64,000 bases of DNA, taken from NCBI RefSeq assembly GCF_016921195.1, contig NZ_JAFGYF010000010.1, positions 60,017 to 124,016 on the forward strand, in the 5' to 3' direction. The notes beneath the pieces are model-generated. The model searched no databases. It was not told where the DNA came from and worked only from the letters and a program-made list of their open reading frames with translations. The DNA is from Cellulosimicrobium cellulans. Its GTDB lineage: Bacteria; Actinomycetota; Actinomycetes; Actinomycetales; Cellulomonadaceae. The position numbers were made by a program, and so were the translations under genes. Positions 27,395 through 36,585 of this stretch are shown in pieces; position 1 is the first letter of the stretch, and each line of letters begins with the position of its first letter.

Positions 27395-28677
27395 GCGCCT
27401 ACCTCCTTGTTCTGTACGTCCGTGTCCGGTGCGGCGGCGCGCCGCCCGTCGTGCTGCACGGTCGCGGGGTCCGCCCCGGCCGTGCCCTCGTCCCCCGCGG
27501 TACGGGTGCCGTGCGGCGCGTCGTGCGCCTGCCCGGTCGGCACGTCGGCCGCGGGGATCCGGAGCGTGAAGGTCGAGCCGCGTCCCGGCTCGGACCACAT
27601 GGTGACCTCGCCGCCGTGGTCGGCGGCGACGTGCTTGACGATGCTGAGCCCCAGACCCGTGCCGCCGGTGTCGCGCGAGCGCGCGGGGTCCACGCGGTAG
27701 AAGCGCTCGAACACGCGGGCCTGCTCGTCGGCCGAGATCCCGATGCCCTGGTCCACGACCGCGATCTCGACGAGGTCGCCCGCGCGCGTCACACCGACCC
27801 CGACGCGCGTGTTCTCGCCCGAGTACGCGACGGCGTTGTCGAGCAGGTTGCGCACGGCCGTGACGAGCAGGTTGTGGTCCCCGTACACCGCGGCGTCGAG
27901 CTCGCCCCCGGTGGTCAGCGTGATGCCCTTGCCCTGCGCCGTCGTGCGCGCGCGGTCCACCGCCTCCTCGACGACGCCCCGCACCGGGACCACCGTGACC
28001 TCCTGCAGCGCGCCTGCCACCTGGAGCCGCGACAGCTCGATGATCTCCTGCACCAGCGCGGACAGCCGCGTCGCCTCGGACTGCATGCGCGCGGCGAACC
28101 GCCGCACCGCCACCGGGTCGTCGGCGGCGTCCTGCACCGTCTCGGCGAGCAGCGCGAGCGCCCCGACCGGGGTCTTGAGCTCGTGCGAGACGTTGACCAC
28201 GAAGTCGCGTCGGATCGCCTCGACGCGGCGCGCCTCGGTGCGGTCCTCCGCGAGCACGAGCACGTGGTGCGGGCCCACCTGGGCGACGCGGACCTGGAGC
28301 ATGACCGTCCCGCGGCCCACGGGCCCTCGAGGAAGCTCGAGCTCCTCGTCGCGGATCACCCCGTCGCGGCACACGTCGTCGATCATGTCCCGGATCGCCG
28401 CGTGGGCGATCGCGTCGCCACGGACCACACCGAGCGCGTACGCGGGCGGGCTGGCGCGCACGACCTCCGCGTCCTCGTCGAGCACGACCGCGGCGGAGCG
28501 CAGCACCGCGAGCACCCGGACCAGACCCTCGTCGAGCTCGGGCGCCGGCTCCGCCCGCGCGGCGCGCTGCTGGCGCTCGCTCACGCGGAACGCGATGGCG
28601 GCGATCACGCCGACGACGACGCCCACGACGCCGGCGGCCAGCACGGTCGCGCCCTCGATGAGACTCTCGGCTTCCAC
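27391..28677 (-). CDS. senX3: Phosphate sensor histidine kinase SenX3/PhoR type
   Basis: This 428-residue membrane kinase has a short N-terminus, one clear hydrophobic hairpin or helix (residues about 9-30) and a PAS-like region (about 50-145). The dimerisation domain carries phospho-acceptor His165 in NVSHELKTPVGAL. The ATPase domain has the N box (NLLDNAVAYS), G1 box (DQGIGIS), F box (FERFYRVD) and G2 box (GGTGLGLSIVKHVA). The C-terminus adds a 40-residue low-complexity tail. There is no large extracellular sensor, as in mycobacterial SenX3, which responds through the Pst-PhoU complex. Start is a GTG at 28677. Confidence 0.93.
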   Translation of the reverse strand: MEAESLIEGATVLAAGVVGVVVGVIAAIAFRVSERQQRAARAEPAPELDEGLVRVLAVLRSAAVVLDEDAEVVRASPPAYALGVVRGDAIAHAAIRDMIDDVCRDGVIRDEELELPRGPVGRGTVMLQVRVAQVGPHHVLVLAEDRTEARRVEAIRRDFVVNVSHELKTPVGALALLAETVQDAADDPVAVRRFAARMQSEATRLSALVQEIIELSRLQVAGALQEVTVVPVRGVVEEAVDRARTTAQGKGITLTTGGELDAAVYGDHNLLVTAVRNLLDNAVAYSGENTRVGVGVTRAGDLVEIAVVDQGIGISADEQARVFERFYRVDPARSRDTGGTGLGLSIVKHVAADHGGEVTMWSEPGRGSTFTLRIPAADVPTGQAHDAPHGTRTAGDEGTAGADPATVQHDGRRAAAPDTDVQNKEVGA

Positions 28678-28747
28678 GCGTCCAGCCTACGGTCGCGCGC
28701 GCACCCGACCGGTCGATCGGGCGCCCCACGGGTGCGAGCCGCCAAGA

Positions 28748-28780
28748 GTTCACCTGGCGGCGCCCTGGAGTTCACCGCCC
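28748..28780 (+). promoter_or_regulatory. PHO-box-like direct repeat between senX3 and phoU
   Basis: GTTCACC occurs at 28748 and 28770, exactly 22 bases apart, which is two 11-bp repeat periods with a degenerate unit between. The pair lies 70 bases upstream of the senX3 start and 116 bases upstream of phoU. It would let RegX3 control its own operon and phoU. Confidence 0.65.
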
Positions 28781-28895
28781 GGTCGACCACGCCTGCGAGC
28801 GTGACGGGAGCCGACGGCGTGCCCGGGCGCCGCCCGGCGCGCAGGGGCGCACGCCGTCACGGACCGGACCGACCGGTCACGACGAGAGGGAAGCG

Positions 28896-29579
28896 ATGCG
28901 GGAGATCTTCGAGGCCGAGCTGAAGCAGGTCGGTGACGACCTGGCCGAGATGAGCCGGCTGGTGGAGTCGGCTGTGAACCGCGCCGGGCAGGCGCTCCTC
29001 ACGGCGGACCTGCAGCTCGCGCAGTCGGTGATCGGGGACGACCACACCATCGACGCGCTGGAGCGCGAGCTCGACGAGCGGTGCGTGCTCCTGCTCGCGC
29101 AGCAGCAGCCCGTGGCCACCGACCTGCGCGTCGTGGTCAGCGCGCTGCGCATGAGCGCCACGCTGGAGCGCATGGGCGACCTCGCCCGCCACATCGCGCA
29201 GGTCGCGCGCGGCCGCTACCCGGCCCGCGCGATCGAGCCCTCGCTGCACCGCACGTTCGAGCAGATGCACGACGCCGCCGTGCGCGTCGCGCGCCGGACG
29301 ACGACGCTCCTCACGACGCGCGACCTCACCGTCGCCGCGAACATCGAGCGCGACGACGACCTGCTCGACAAGCTCCACCAGGACACGTTCACCGCGCTGC
29401 TCGACGGCACGTGGACCGGCACCCCGCAGGAGACGGTCGACGTCACGCTCGTGGGCCGCTACTACGAGCGCTTCGGCGACCACGGCGTGTCCATCGCCAA
29501 GCGCGTGACGTACCTCGTCACCGGCGACTTCGCCGACGACCGCGGCACCCCCGCCGGCTCCGCCCGCGCCACCGCCTGA
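28896..29579 (+). CDS. phoU: Phosphate signalling protein PhoU
   Basis: This 227-residue protein consists of two three-helix PhoU repeats, each with a conserved metal-site-type motif: ALERELDE in the first and, in the second, ANIERDDDLLDKLHQ followed by YYERFGDHGVSIAKRV. PhoU links Pst transporter activity to the sensor kinase and represses the phosphate regulon when phosphate is plentiful. GAGGGAAG lies upstream of the ATG. It is divergent from senX3-regX3. Repeat island 3 begins about 15 bases after its stop codon. Confidence 0.95.
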   Translation: MREIFEAELKQVGDDLAEMSRLVESAVNRAGQALLTADLQLAQSVIGDDHTIDALERELDERCVLLLAQQQPVATDLRVVVSALRMSATLERMGDLARHIAQVARGRYPARAIEPSLHRTFEQMHDAAVRVARRTTTLLTTRDLTVAANIERDDDLLDKLHQDTFTALLDGTWTGTPQETVDVTLVGRYYERFGDHGVSIAKRVTYLVTGDFADDRGTPAGSARATA

Positions 29580-29594
29580 CGATCGTCCGCGCGA

Positions 29595-29699
29595 GGTCGT
29601 AGTTCGGTCGGCCGAGGTAGAACCCTGGTCGCGCGGGAGAGAACCCCGGTCAGCCGAGGTAGAACCGTGGTTGCGTGAGGTAGAGCCGTGGTTCTTTGT
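29595..29699 (+). repeat. Forward 21-bp repeat array (island 3, left side)
   Basis: Five units start at 29595, 29616, 29637, 29658 and 29679, exactly 21 bases apart. The consensus is GGTAGAACCNTGGTCGNNCGA, and the last unit leads into core repeat copy 2. The first unit starts 15 bases after the phoU stop codon. Confidence 0.85.
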
Positions 29700-29844
29700 G
29701 CTCGACGGCGCGTGGTCGGGTTGGGTGGGCGGGGCGGGTGGTGGTGCCGCGTCCACCATCCGCCGCTCGTTCCTCGCGGCTCCCGCCAGGCCCGCCACGA
29801 CGCGGCACCACCACCCACCCCGCCCTCCGTCGTCTCGCCCTGGT
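29679..29844. repeat. 167-bp dispersed core repeat, copy 2
   Basis: This is the second copy of the element at 473-639. Arms 29728-29753 and 29799-29824 pair over 26 bases with one mismatch, around a 45-base loop that differs from copy 1 at only three positions by my alignment. The segment 29845-30051 that follows has no match to island 1. It holds only low-level direct repeats (GTTCG around 29890) and no convincing gene. Confidence 0.8.
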
Positions 29845-30051
29845 CTCCAGGCGCCCGGGCGACAGCGCTGGTTCAACCCTTGCCGTAGCACCGTTCGCCG
29901 TTCGGCGTTCGACGCTAGGCGTGCCGGGTGCCCCGCAGGTCGGCGTAGTCCCGGTGCTGGCCCGTCGTGTCGAGCAGGCGGTCAGGTCGCAGGCCGTCGA
30001 CGGTTGCGACCCTGCGGTGCCGGGCGATCCACCGTCGTCGTCCGTGGCCGC

Positions 30052-30215
30052 GGTTCTACTTCGCGCGACCGCGGTTCTACCTCGCGCAACCACGGTTCTA
30101 CCTCGGCTGACCGGGGTTCTCTCTCGCGCTACCAGGGTCCTATCTCGCACTACCGGGTTCTATCTCGCGCAACCGCGGTTCTTTCTCGCGGACCGGGGTT
30201 CACCCTTGCGCGCCG
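30052..30215 (-). repeat. Reverse 21-bp repeat array (island 3, right side)
   Basis: Eight units start at 30052, 30073, 30094, 30115, 30136, 30156, 30177 and 30197, spaced 20 or 21 bases. Each starts GGTTCT or GGTCCT, followed by the ACCTCGCGC-type half. This is the longest array in the window and ends 24 bases before the gpmA terminator. Confidence 0.85.
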
Positions 30216-30238
30216 GGAGGAGTCCTTTCCGGGCGCGC

Positions 30239-30284
30239 AGACGGCCGTGGCCCGTCCGGATGTCCGGACGGGCCACGGCCGTCT
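30239..30284 (-). terminator. Strong terminator after gpmA
   Basis: A 21-bp perfect stem pairs 30239-30259 with 30264-30284 around the 4-base loop ATGT. It begins 15 bases after the gpmA stop codon on the minus strand. Confidence 0.8.
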
Positions 30285-30298
30285 CTGCGTGCGGGCTG

Positions 30299-31036
30299 TC
30301 AGCGGCCCTGGTTGGCGACCGCGGCGGCGGCCTCGGCAGCGGCCTCGGGGTCGAGGTAGCGGCCGCCCTTCGTGACGGGCACGAGGTCCTCGTCGAGCTC
30401 GTAGAGCAGCGGGATGCCGGTCGGGATGTTGAGCGCGGCGATGTCCTCGTCGGAGATGCCGTCGAGGTGCTTGACGATCGCGCGCAGCGAGTTGCCGTGC
30501 GCGGCGACGAGGACGGTCTTGCCCGCCTTGAGGTCCGGGACGACCTCGCCGTCCCAGTACGGCAGGGCGCGCTCGAGCACGTCCTTGAGGCACTCGGTGC
30601 GCACGACGGGGGCGTCGGCGTAGCGCGGGTCCGCGTCCTGCGAGAACTCGGAGCCCAGCTCGATCTCGGGCGGCGGGACGTCGTACGAGCGGCGCCAGAG
30701 CATGAACTGCTCCTCACCGAACTCCTCGAGCGTCTGCTTCTTGTTCTTGCCCTGGAGCGCACCGTAGTGGCGCTCGTTGAGGCGCCACGACCGCTTCACG
30801 GGGATCCAGTGGCGGTCGGCCGCGTCGAGCGCGAGGTTCGCCGTCGTGATGGCGCGGCGCAGGAGCGAGGTGTGCACGACGTCGGGCAGGACGCCGGCCT
30901 CGGTGAGGAGCTGACCGCCGCGCTTCGCCTCCTCGGTCCCCTTCTCCGACAGGGCGACGTCCACCCAGCCGGTGAACAGGTTCTTGGCGTTCCATTCGCT
31001 CTCGCCGTGGCGGAGCAGCACGAGGGTGTAGGTCAT
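30299..31036 (-). CDS. gpmA: 2,3-bisphosphoglycerate-dependent phosphoglycerate mutase
   Basis: This 245-residue glycolytic enzyme interconverts 3- and 2-phosphoglycerate. The phosphohistidine motif is [10 protein letters not shown] (His10). The substrate-binding RRAITTAN and [14 protein letters not shown] blocks and the second catalytic His in [12 protein letters not shown] are all present. Start is taken at ATG 31036, with GGAG just upstream; an in-frame ATG at 31045 is possible. The neighbourhood mshA-gpmA-senX3-regX3 is conserved in mycobacteria. Confidence 0.95.
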   Translation of the reverse strand: MTYTLVLLRHGESEWNAKNLFTGWVDVALSEKGTEEAKRGGQLLTEAGVLPDVVHTSLLRRAITTANLALDAADRHWIPVKRSWRLNERHYGALQGKNKKQTLEEFGEEQFMLWRRSYDVPPPEIELGSEFSQDADPRYADAPVVRTECLKDVLERALPYWDGEVVPDLKAGKTVLVAAHGNSLRAIVKHLDGISDEDIAALNIPTGIPLLYELDEDLVPVTKGGRYLDPEAAAEAAAAVANQGR

Positions 31037-31160
31037 GGGCTCCATCCTGCCGCACGGCCCGCCGCGCGGGCACCCGCGTCCCACGTGGTGGTGACCGTCG
31101 CCGTCGGGCGTGGGACGAAGGTCCGGGAATCGTGCGCGCGGCGCGCACGTTCCCCTGGAC

Positions 31161-31607
31161 ATGCCGATCGACGGAGAGTACGCCCCCAGCCCGAGCGCCT
31201 GGTCCCGCCAGCAGGCCGAGTCCTACGAGTCGTCCGGCGGGACGCGCAGCACGACCCTGAACGGGATGCCGGTGGTCGTGCTCACGACCCTCGGTCGACG
31301 CACCGGCAAGGTCCGCAAGACGCCGCTCATGCGGGTCGAGCACGACGGCACGTACGCCGTGGTGGCGTCGCTCGGCGGCGCGCCGAAGCACCCGGTCTGG
31401 TACTTCAACGTCCTCGCGCACCCGCAGGTCGAGCTGCAGGACGGCACCGAGCGTCACGACTACGTCGCGCGCGAGGTCCACGGCGAGGAGAAGGCCGTCT
31501 GGTGGGAGCGCGCCGTCGCGGCGTACCCGCCGTACGCGGACTACCAGGCGAAGACGTCGCGCGAGATCCCCGTGCTGGTCCTGGAGCGCGCCACCCCCGG
31601 CGCCTGA
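31161..31607 (+). CDS. Deazaflavin (F420)-dependent nitroreductase-family protein
   Basis: This 148-residue protein is of the DDN-like split-barrel group. The hallmark [20 protein letters not shown] binds the cofactor phosphate, and [16 protein letters not shown] and the [14 protein letters not shown]-terminus match the family. Members use coenzyme F420 to reduce quinones or nitro compounds. The ATG at 31161 has only a weak ribosome binding site. It is divergent from gpmA and converges with mshA. Confidence 0.85.
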   Translation: MPIDGEYAPSPSAWSRQQAESYESSGGTRSTTLNGMPVVVLTTLGRRTGKVRKTPLMRVEHDGTYAVVASLGGAPKHPVWYFNVLAHPQVELQDGTERHDYVAREVHGEEKAVWWERAVAAYPPYADYQAKTSREIPVLVLERATPGA

Positions 31608-31621
31608 CCCGCACGGAGGGC

Positions 31622-31649
31622 TCCGCGCGGCGTCAGCGCGCCGCGCGGA
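31622..31649. terminator. Hairpin spanning the mshA stop
   Basis: An 11-bp perfect stem pairs 31622-31632 with 31639-31649. The mshA stop codon at 31633 lies at the edge of the loop, so the stem includes the last codons of mshA. It can end both convergent transcripts. Confidence 0.5.
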
Positions 31650-32955
31650 CCTTGCGCGCCTGCGCGTAGACGTCGAGCATGCGCAGCGCGGCGGTGTCCC
31701 AGCCGAACCGCTCGCCCGCGCGCCGGGCGCCGTCGCCGAGCGCGGCGAGGCGGTCGTCGTCGGCGAGCAGGTCGCGGAGCACGCGCGCCCACGTCTGCGG
31801 GTCGTGGTCGGGCACGAGCACGCCGGACACCTGGTCCTCGACCACCGTCCTCAGCCCGCCGACGGCGGCCGCGACGACGGGCGTGCCGCTCGCCTCGGCC
31901 TCGGCGGCGACGAGCCCGAACGACTCGTTGTGCGACGGCACGGCGACGACGTCGGCCGCCCGGTACCACTGCGCGAGCTCGTCTCGCGGGACGGGCGGGC
32001 GCACGACGAGCCGGTCGCTCACCCCCACCTGGTAGGCGAGCGCCTCGAGCTCGCGCACCGCGGTCGGGCGCCCGCTCGGGCCGCCCAGGACGACGAGCGT
32101 CGGCACGGGCTCTCCCCGCTCGGCCAGGACACCGAGCGCCCGGACCAGCACGTCCGGGCCCTTGAGCGGCTGCACGCGCCCCGCGAAGAGCACGAGGCCG
32201 CCGTCGGTCGGAAGCCCCAACCCCGCGCGCAGCACCCGGCGCCGCTCGCGCCGCGCCGCGCCGTCGCCCGCCGACGCGTCTGCGGCGTCCGGGGAGAACA
32301 GGTCGAGGTCGACGCCCGGCGGCACGACGTGCACGCGCGCACGGTCGGCGGCGTAGTCGCGCACGAGGTCGTCGGCCTCGGCGTCCGTGCTCGCGACGAG
32401 CGCGTCCGCCTCCGCGACCACCTGCTCCTCCCCGATGATCCGCCCCAGCGGCTCGGGCGCGTCACCCGGGGCGAGCGCGGCGTTCTTCACGCGCGCGAGC
32501 GTGTGCATGGTGTGCACGAGCGGGACGTCCCACCGGTCGGCCGCGAGCCAGCCGACCTGCCCCGAGAGCCAGTAGTGGGTGTGGACGACGTCGTACCAGC
32601 CCTCGTGGTGCCGCGCCTCCGCACGCAGCACCCCCGCCGTGAAGGCGCAGAGCTGGCCGGGCAGGTCGTTCTTGTCGAGCCCCTCGAAGGGCCCGGCGAC
32701 GACGTGGCGCACCGTCACGCCGTCGGACACCTCGACCTTGGGGGGCTGGCTCGACGCCGTCGCGCGCGTGAAGATCTCGACCTGCGTGCCGCGGCGCGCG
32801 AGGGCGTGCGCGAGCTCCGTGACGTACACGTTCATCCCGCCCGCGTCGCCCGTGCCCGGCTGGTCGAGGGGCGACGTGTGCACCGAGAGCATGGCGACCC
32901 GGAGCGGGGTCGACGGGTCCGGGGCGACGCCCTGCGGCAGCTCGAGCGCGGCCAC
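31633..32955 (-). CDS. mshA: D-inositol-3-phosphate glycosyltransferase MshA
   Basis: This 440-residue GT4 glycosyltransferase catalyses the first step of mycothiol synthesis, joining GlcNAc from UDP-GlcNAc to inositol-3-phosphate. [24 protein letters not shown] is the MshA-type N-terminus. Others are [19 protein letters not shown], the [11 protein letters not shown] hinge, [14 protein letters not shown], and the NDP-binding [19 protein letters not shown]. Start is a GTG at 32955, 7 bases after the lactonase stop, so the two are co-transcribed. Mycothiol is restricted to actinobacteria. Confidence 0.94.
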   Translation of the reverse strand: MAALELPQGVAPDPSTPLRVAMLSVHTSPLDQPGTGDAGGMNVYVTELAHALARRGTQVEIFTRATASSQPPKVEVSDGVTVRHVVAGPFEGLDKNDLPGQLCAFTAGVLRAEARHHEGWYDVVHTHYWLSGQVGWLAADRWDVPLVHTMHTLARVKNAALAPGDAPEPLGRIIGEEQVVAEADALVASTDAEADDLVRDYAADRARVHVVPPGVDLDLFSPDAADASAGDGAARRERRRVLRAGLGLPTDGGLVLFAGRVQPLKGPDVLVRALGVLAERGEPVPTLVVLGGPSGRPTAVRELEALAYQVGVSDRLVVRPPVPRDELAQWYRAADVVAVPSHNESFGLVAAEAEASGTPVVAAAVGGLRTVVEDQVSGVLVPDHDPQTWARVLRDLLADDDRLAALGDGARRAGERFGWDTAALRMLDVYAQARKVRAAR

Positions 32956-32961
32956 GGCGGG

Positions 32962-34158
32962 TCAGGCCTCCACGACGCAGGCCGGGGCGGGCAGCGCGAG
33001 CACGTCGAGCACGTGGGCGGCGCCGTCCGAGCGGCGCACCCGCAGGAGCGCGAGGTTCGACGTCGGCCCCTCCCCCGTCGACGCGGCGTCCGGCCGCTCG
33101 ATGAGCGGGTCGTCGTTCTGGTTCGCGACGACGACGAGGTCGTGCAGCGGCGCGTCGGGCGCGCCGGGACCTGCGAGCACGGCGAAGTGGCGCGGCCAGG
33201 CGCCCCCCACCGGGGAGTCCGCGAGGTGGCGCAGCGAGGGGACCCCGCCGTCGTGCCCCGGCTCGACCGCGTGCACGGCGAGCACGTCGGCGCCGCGCAC
33301 CGCGGCGAGGACGCGCGTGCCGTCCGCCGAGACCGCCACGTGGGAGGGGAAGTTCTGGCCGCCCTCGGGCGCCGCGGCGTGCGTGACGTCGTAGCGCGCG
33401 ACCACGTCGTACGTCCGCGCGCCCTCGGGGCCGTCGACCGGGGCGAGGACGAACAGGGCCGGGTCGAGCTCGCCGACCACGACGAGGTGCCCGGACGGCA
33501 GCGCCGCGAGGTGGCGCGGGCCGGTCCCCGGGGGGAAGGTCGCGACGACGCGAGGGGCCGAGCCGTCGGGGGCCGCGGGGTCGTGCCGGCGCAGCTCGTC
33601 GGTACCCAGGTCGACGACGAGCACGTCGCCGCTGTCGTCGTCGGCGGCGCCGAGATGGGCGAGCGGGGCGACGAAGTGGGCGTGCGGCCCCTCCTGGCGG
33701 TCGGTGACGGGTCCCGTCCCCGCGTGACCCTGGTGACGCACCGCGGTGCCGGACGGGTCGTCCGGCCTCGTGGCGAGCGTGCCGTCCGCCGCGGTCGCGA
33801 CGGCCGTGAGGACACCGTCCCCGTAGTTGGCGACGAGCACGTCACCGCTGACGACCACGTGGCACGGGTACGAGCCACCCGTGGCGACGCGCTCGCCGCG
33901 GGGCGCGAGGCCGCCGTCGGGACCGACCGCGAACGCCGACACCGAGCCGGCCTCCGTCTCCCCCACCGCGTACAGCGTGTCGCCGTCGAGCGCGAGGAAC
34001 GACGGCGACGGCGTCTCCGCCGCCAGCACCCCGCCCACGAACGTCCCCGTCCCGGCTACGGCGTCGACGTCGAGCTGGACGCGCCACACACCCTCCGCAC
34101 CGCCGTTCGCCGCGTGCGGGTAGGTGCCGATCCAGAGGGCGCGGGTCGCGGAGGTCAT
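32962..34158 (-). CDS. Lactonase-family beta-propeller protein
   Basis: This 398-residue protein has the lactonase (YbhE/6-phosphogluconolactonase-like) seven-blade propeller. Recognisable pieces are LWIGTYPHAANGGAEG at the N-terminus, GSYPCHVVVSGDVLVANYG, QEGPHAHFVAPL, GPRHLAALPSG and NFPSHVAVSADGTRVL. It could hydrolyse 6-phosphogluconolactone and so feed the pentose phosphate pathway, but many members have other or unknown substrates. Start is ATG 34158. It is directly upstream of mshA. Confidence 0.85.
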   Translation of the reverse strand: MTSATRALWIGTYPHAANGGAEGVWRVQLDVDAVAGTGTFVGGVLAAETPSPSFLALDGDTLYAVGETEAGSVSAFAVGPDGGLAPRGERVATGGSYPCHVVVSGDVLVANYGDGVLTAVATAADGTLATRPDDPSGTAVRHQGHAGTGPVTDRQEGPHAHFVAPLAHLGAADDDSGDVLVVDLGTDELRRHDPAAPDGSAPRVVATFPPGTGPRHLAALPSGHLVVVGELDPALFVLAPVDGPEGARTYDVVARYDVTHAAAPEGGQNFPSHVAVSADGTRVLAAVRGADVLAVHAVEPGHDGGVPSLRHLADSPVGGAWPRHFAVLAGPGAPDAPLHDLVVVANQNDDPLIERPDAASTGEGPTSNLALLRVRRSDGAAHVLDVLALPAPACVVEA

Positions 34159-34241
34159 GACCCGAGCCTAGTTCTCCGGACGCGTGCCTCCGGCACCGGC
34201 CGACCCGTCATCGGCACGCGGCACGATCCCCACGAACGCGA

Positions 34242-34277
34242 GAGCGCCCCGCCGACGGACTCGTCGGCGAGGCGCTC
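34242..34277 (-). terminator. Terminator after lsr2
   Basis: A 15-bp stem pairs 34242-34256 with 34263-34277 with one mismatch. It lies 22 bases after the lsr2 stop and ends the long minus-strand cluster that runs down to lsr2. Confidence 0.6.
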
Positions 34278-34298
34278 CGGTGCTCGTGCGGCGTCGCG

Positions 34299-34634
34299 TC
34301 AGTGCGCGGCGTCGTACGCCGTCTGGATCTCCTGGGAGATGCGGCCGCGATCGTTCACCGTGTAGCCGTTGGCGCGCGCCCACTCGCGGACCTCGGTCGC
34401 GCGGGCGGAGCCCGAGGAGCGGCTGCTGCGGCGTGCGGGACGGGCCGTGCTCGTGCGCGACGAGACCTTGCGCGCGTTGCCGACCCAGGACGCGAAGGCG
34501 TCGCGCAGCTCCTGCGCATTCTTGGTGCTGAGGTCGATCTCGTAGGAGACGCCGTCGAGCGCGAACGTGACGGTCTCGTCGGCAGCGCCCCCGTCGAGGT
34601 CGTCGACGAGAATTACCTGGACTTTCTGGGCCAC
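34299..34634 (-). CDS. lsr2: Nucleoid-associated xenogeneic silencer Lsr2
   Basis: This 111-residue H-NS-like protein has an N-terminal oligomerisation domain that starts AQKVQVILVDDLDGG, as in other Lsr2 proteins. A basic Ser/Arg linker leads to the C-terminal DNA-binding domain (EVREWARANGYTVNDRGRIS), whose RGR inserts into the AT-rich minor groove. I chose GTG 34634 because GAGG lies 8 bases upstream and the protein then starts where the family does; GTG 34655 would add seven residues. The 34640-34790 flank is AT-richer than the rest of the window, as expected if Lsr2 binds its own promoter. Confidence 0.94.
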   Translation of the reverse strand: MAQKVQVILVDDLDGGAADETVTFALDGVSYEIDLSTKNAQELRDAFASWVGNARKVSSRTSTARPARRSSRSSGSARATEVREWARANGYTVNDRGRISQEIQTAYDAAH

Positions 34635-34809
34635 TGTGGTTACCTCACGCTTCACAGGAATGATTGTCCTCGTCAGGATGCCATCGAAAAGTCGGGACGG
34701 TCAATTGGGCACGCCGTTGTCGGGCGCGCGTCGTCCGGGGCCGCGCCCATCATTCCTGGACGCCGGGTACATCATTTCGCTGCTCTTTGCGCGCGGCAGC
34801 GGGCGAGGT

Positions 34810-34989
34810 TCAGGAGTCGCGCGGGGACGCGGCATTCCCGTGGGCGCCCGATTCCTGTTCCGCGTCGAGGCGCGCGAGCGCGGCGCGCTCGTTGCGGTCG
34901 GCCCGCACGATCGCACGCATCGCGACGTAGAAGAGCACGCCGACGCCGATCGAGGGGATCAGTGCCGCGACGGTGGGCCAGATGTCCAT
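34810..34989 (-). CDS. Small membrane protein between lysS and lsr2
   Basis: This 59-residue product has one membrane helix (VAALIPSIGVGVLFYVAMRAI, residues about 7-27). A charged cytoplasmic tail follows (RADRNERAALARLDAEQE). AGGA lies 8 bases before the ATG. It starts 30 bases after lysS ends and is probably part of the same transcript. A short unknown ORF also lies beside lysS in mycobacteria, but homology cannot be judged. Function unknown. Confidence 0.65.
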   Translation of the reverse strand: MDIWPTVAALIPSIGVGVLFYVAMRAIVRADRNERAALARLDAEQESGAHGNAASPRDS

Positions 34990-35018
34990 GCTGTCGATCC
35001 TAGGTCTCTCGCGCGCTA

Positions 35019-36554
35019 CTACTGCGCGGGCTTCACGAGCGGGAAGAGGATGGTCTCGCGGATGCCGAGGCCGGTGAGCGCCATGAGCAGGCGGTCGATC
35101 CCGAGGCCCATACCGCCCGACGGGGGCATCGCGTACTCCATCGCGGTGAGGAAGTCCTCGTCGATGCGCATGGCCTCCTCGTCGCCGGCGGCTGCGAGCA
35201 GCGCCTGCGCCTCGAAGCGCTGGCGCTGGACCACCGGGTCCACGAGCTCGGAGTAGGCGGTCGCGAGCTCGACGCCGCGCACGTAGAGGTCCCACTTCTC
35301 GACCTGGCCGCGCACCGTGCGGTGGTCGCGCGTGAGCGGGGAGGTCTCCACGGGGAAGTCGCGCACGAACGTCGGCGCGACGAGGTGGTCGCCCACCAGG
35401 TGCTCCCACAGTCCCTCGACGAGCTTGCCGTGGTTGACGTTCTTCGGGTCGAAGGTGAGCTCGAACTTGTCCGCGTACGTCAGCAGCGTCTCGACCGACG
35501 TCTCGGGCGTGACGGCATCGCCCAGCGCGTCCGAGAGCGAGTCGTACATCTTCAGTTGCGTCCATTCGCCGCCGAGGTCGTATTCCGTCCCGTCGGCGAG
35601 CGTGACGAGGGTCGTGCCGAGCGCGTCCTGCGCGGCGCGCTGCACGAGGTTCTGGGTGAGCACGGCCATGGTGTCGTAGTCGCCGTAGGCCTCGTACGCC
35701 TCGAGCATCGCGAATTCCGGCGAGTGCGTGGAGTCCACGCCCTCGTTGCGGAAGTTGCGATTGATCTCGAACACCTTCTCGACGCCGCCGACCGCCGCGC
35801 GCTTGAGGAACAGCTCGGGCGCGATGCGCAGGAACAGGTCGATGTCGAACGCATTCATGTGCGTCTCGAACTGGCGCGCCGCCGCGCCTTCCGGACGCGT
35901 CTGCAGCATCGGCGTCTCGACCTCGACGAAACCGCGCTCCCAGAAGTTCTCGCGGATCGAGCGCACGACGGCGGCGCGCAGGCGCACCGTGTCGCGTGCG
36001 GCCGGGCGCGCGATGAGGTCGACGTAGCGCTGGCGCACGCGCGCCTCCTCCGAGAGCTCCTTGTGGAGCACCGGGAGCGGGCGCAGCGCCTTCGCGGCGA
36101 TCTGCCACGCGTCGGCGAACACGCTCAGCTCGCCGCGGCGCGAGCTGATGACGCGGCCGTGCGCGAAGAGGTGGTCCCCCAGGTCGACGTCCGCCTTGAA
36201 CGACGCGAGCGACTCCTCCCCCACGACCGCCTGGCTCAGCATGACCTGCAGGCGGTTGCCCTCGCCGTCCTGCAGCGTGGCGAAGCACAGCTTGCCGGTG
36301 TTGCGCAGGAAGACGACGCGGCCGGCGACGCCGACCTCGTCCTGGGTCTCCTCGCCCGTCTCCAGGTGCGCGTAGGCGGAGCGGACGTCGGCGATCGTCG
36401 TCGTGCGCGGGACGGAGACGGGGTAGGGCTCGTCACCGCGGGCGAGGATCCGCTCGCGCTTCTCGCGGCGGACCTGCATCTGCTCGGGCACGTCGTCGAC
36501 GTGGTCCTCGGGCTCGCGCGCGTCAGGAGAGGGGGTACCGGCAGGGGAGGTCAC
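35019..36554 (-). CDS. lysS: Lysine-tRNA ligase (class II)
   Basis: This 511-residue synthetase charges tRNA-Lys. The N-terminal OB-fold anticodon domain lies at about 70-170 ([24 protein letters not shown]). The catalytic domain has motif 1 around [10 protein letters not shown], motif 2 [11 protein letters not shown] with THSPEF, and motif 3 [11 protein letters not shown]. In the middle, around bases 35540-35890, codons ending in T are more frequent than in neighbouring genes. Start is a GTG at 36554. It lies downstream of the nadB-nadC genes in the cluster but is separated from nadC by repeat island 4. Confidence 0.95.
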   Translation of the reverse strand: MTSPAGTPSPDAREPEDHVDDVPEQMQVRREKRERILARGDEPYPVSVPRTTTIADVRSAYAHLETGEETQDEVGVAGRVVFLRNTGKLCFATLQDGEGNRLQVMLSQAVVGEESLASFKADVDLGDHLFAHGRVISSRRGELSVFADAWQIAAKALRPLPVLHKELSEEARVRQRYVDLIARPAARDTVRLRAAVVRSIRENFWERGFVEVETPMLQTRPEGAAARQFETHMNAFDIDLFLRIAPELFLKRAAVGGVEKVFEINRNFRNEGVDSTHSPEFAMLEAYEAYGDYDTMAVLTQNLVQRAAQDALGTTLVTLADGTEYDLGGEWTQLKMYDSLSDALGDAVTPETSVETLLTYADKFELTFDPKNVNHGKLVEGLWEHLVGDHLVAPTFVRDFPVETSPLTRDHRTVRGQVEKWDLYVRGVELATAYSELVDPVVQRQRFEAQALLAAAGDEEAMRIDEDFLTAMEYAMPPSGGMGLGIDRLLMALTGLGIRETILFPLVKPAQ

Positions 36555-36585
36555 CCGAGGATTCTACCGACGCTCGTGCATCGCC

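Noticed and set aside
29650..30150. Minus-strand ORF with repeated seven-residue Arg/Thr/Val motifs in island 3
   Set aside because: The heptad-like repeats come from the 21-bp DNA unit being a multiple of three. There is no conserved protein feature outside the arrays.
29595..30215. CRISPR array
   Set aside because: Units are contiguous at 20-21 bp with no unique spacers, appear in both orientations, and no cas gene is present.
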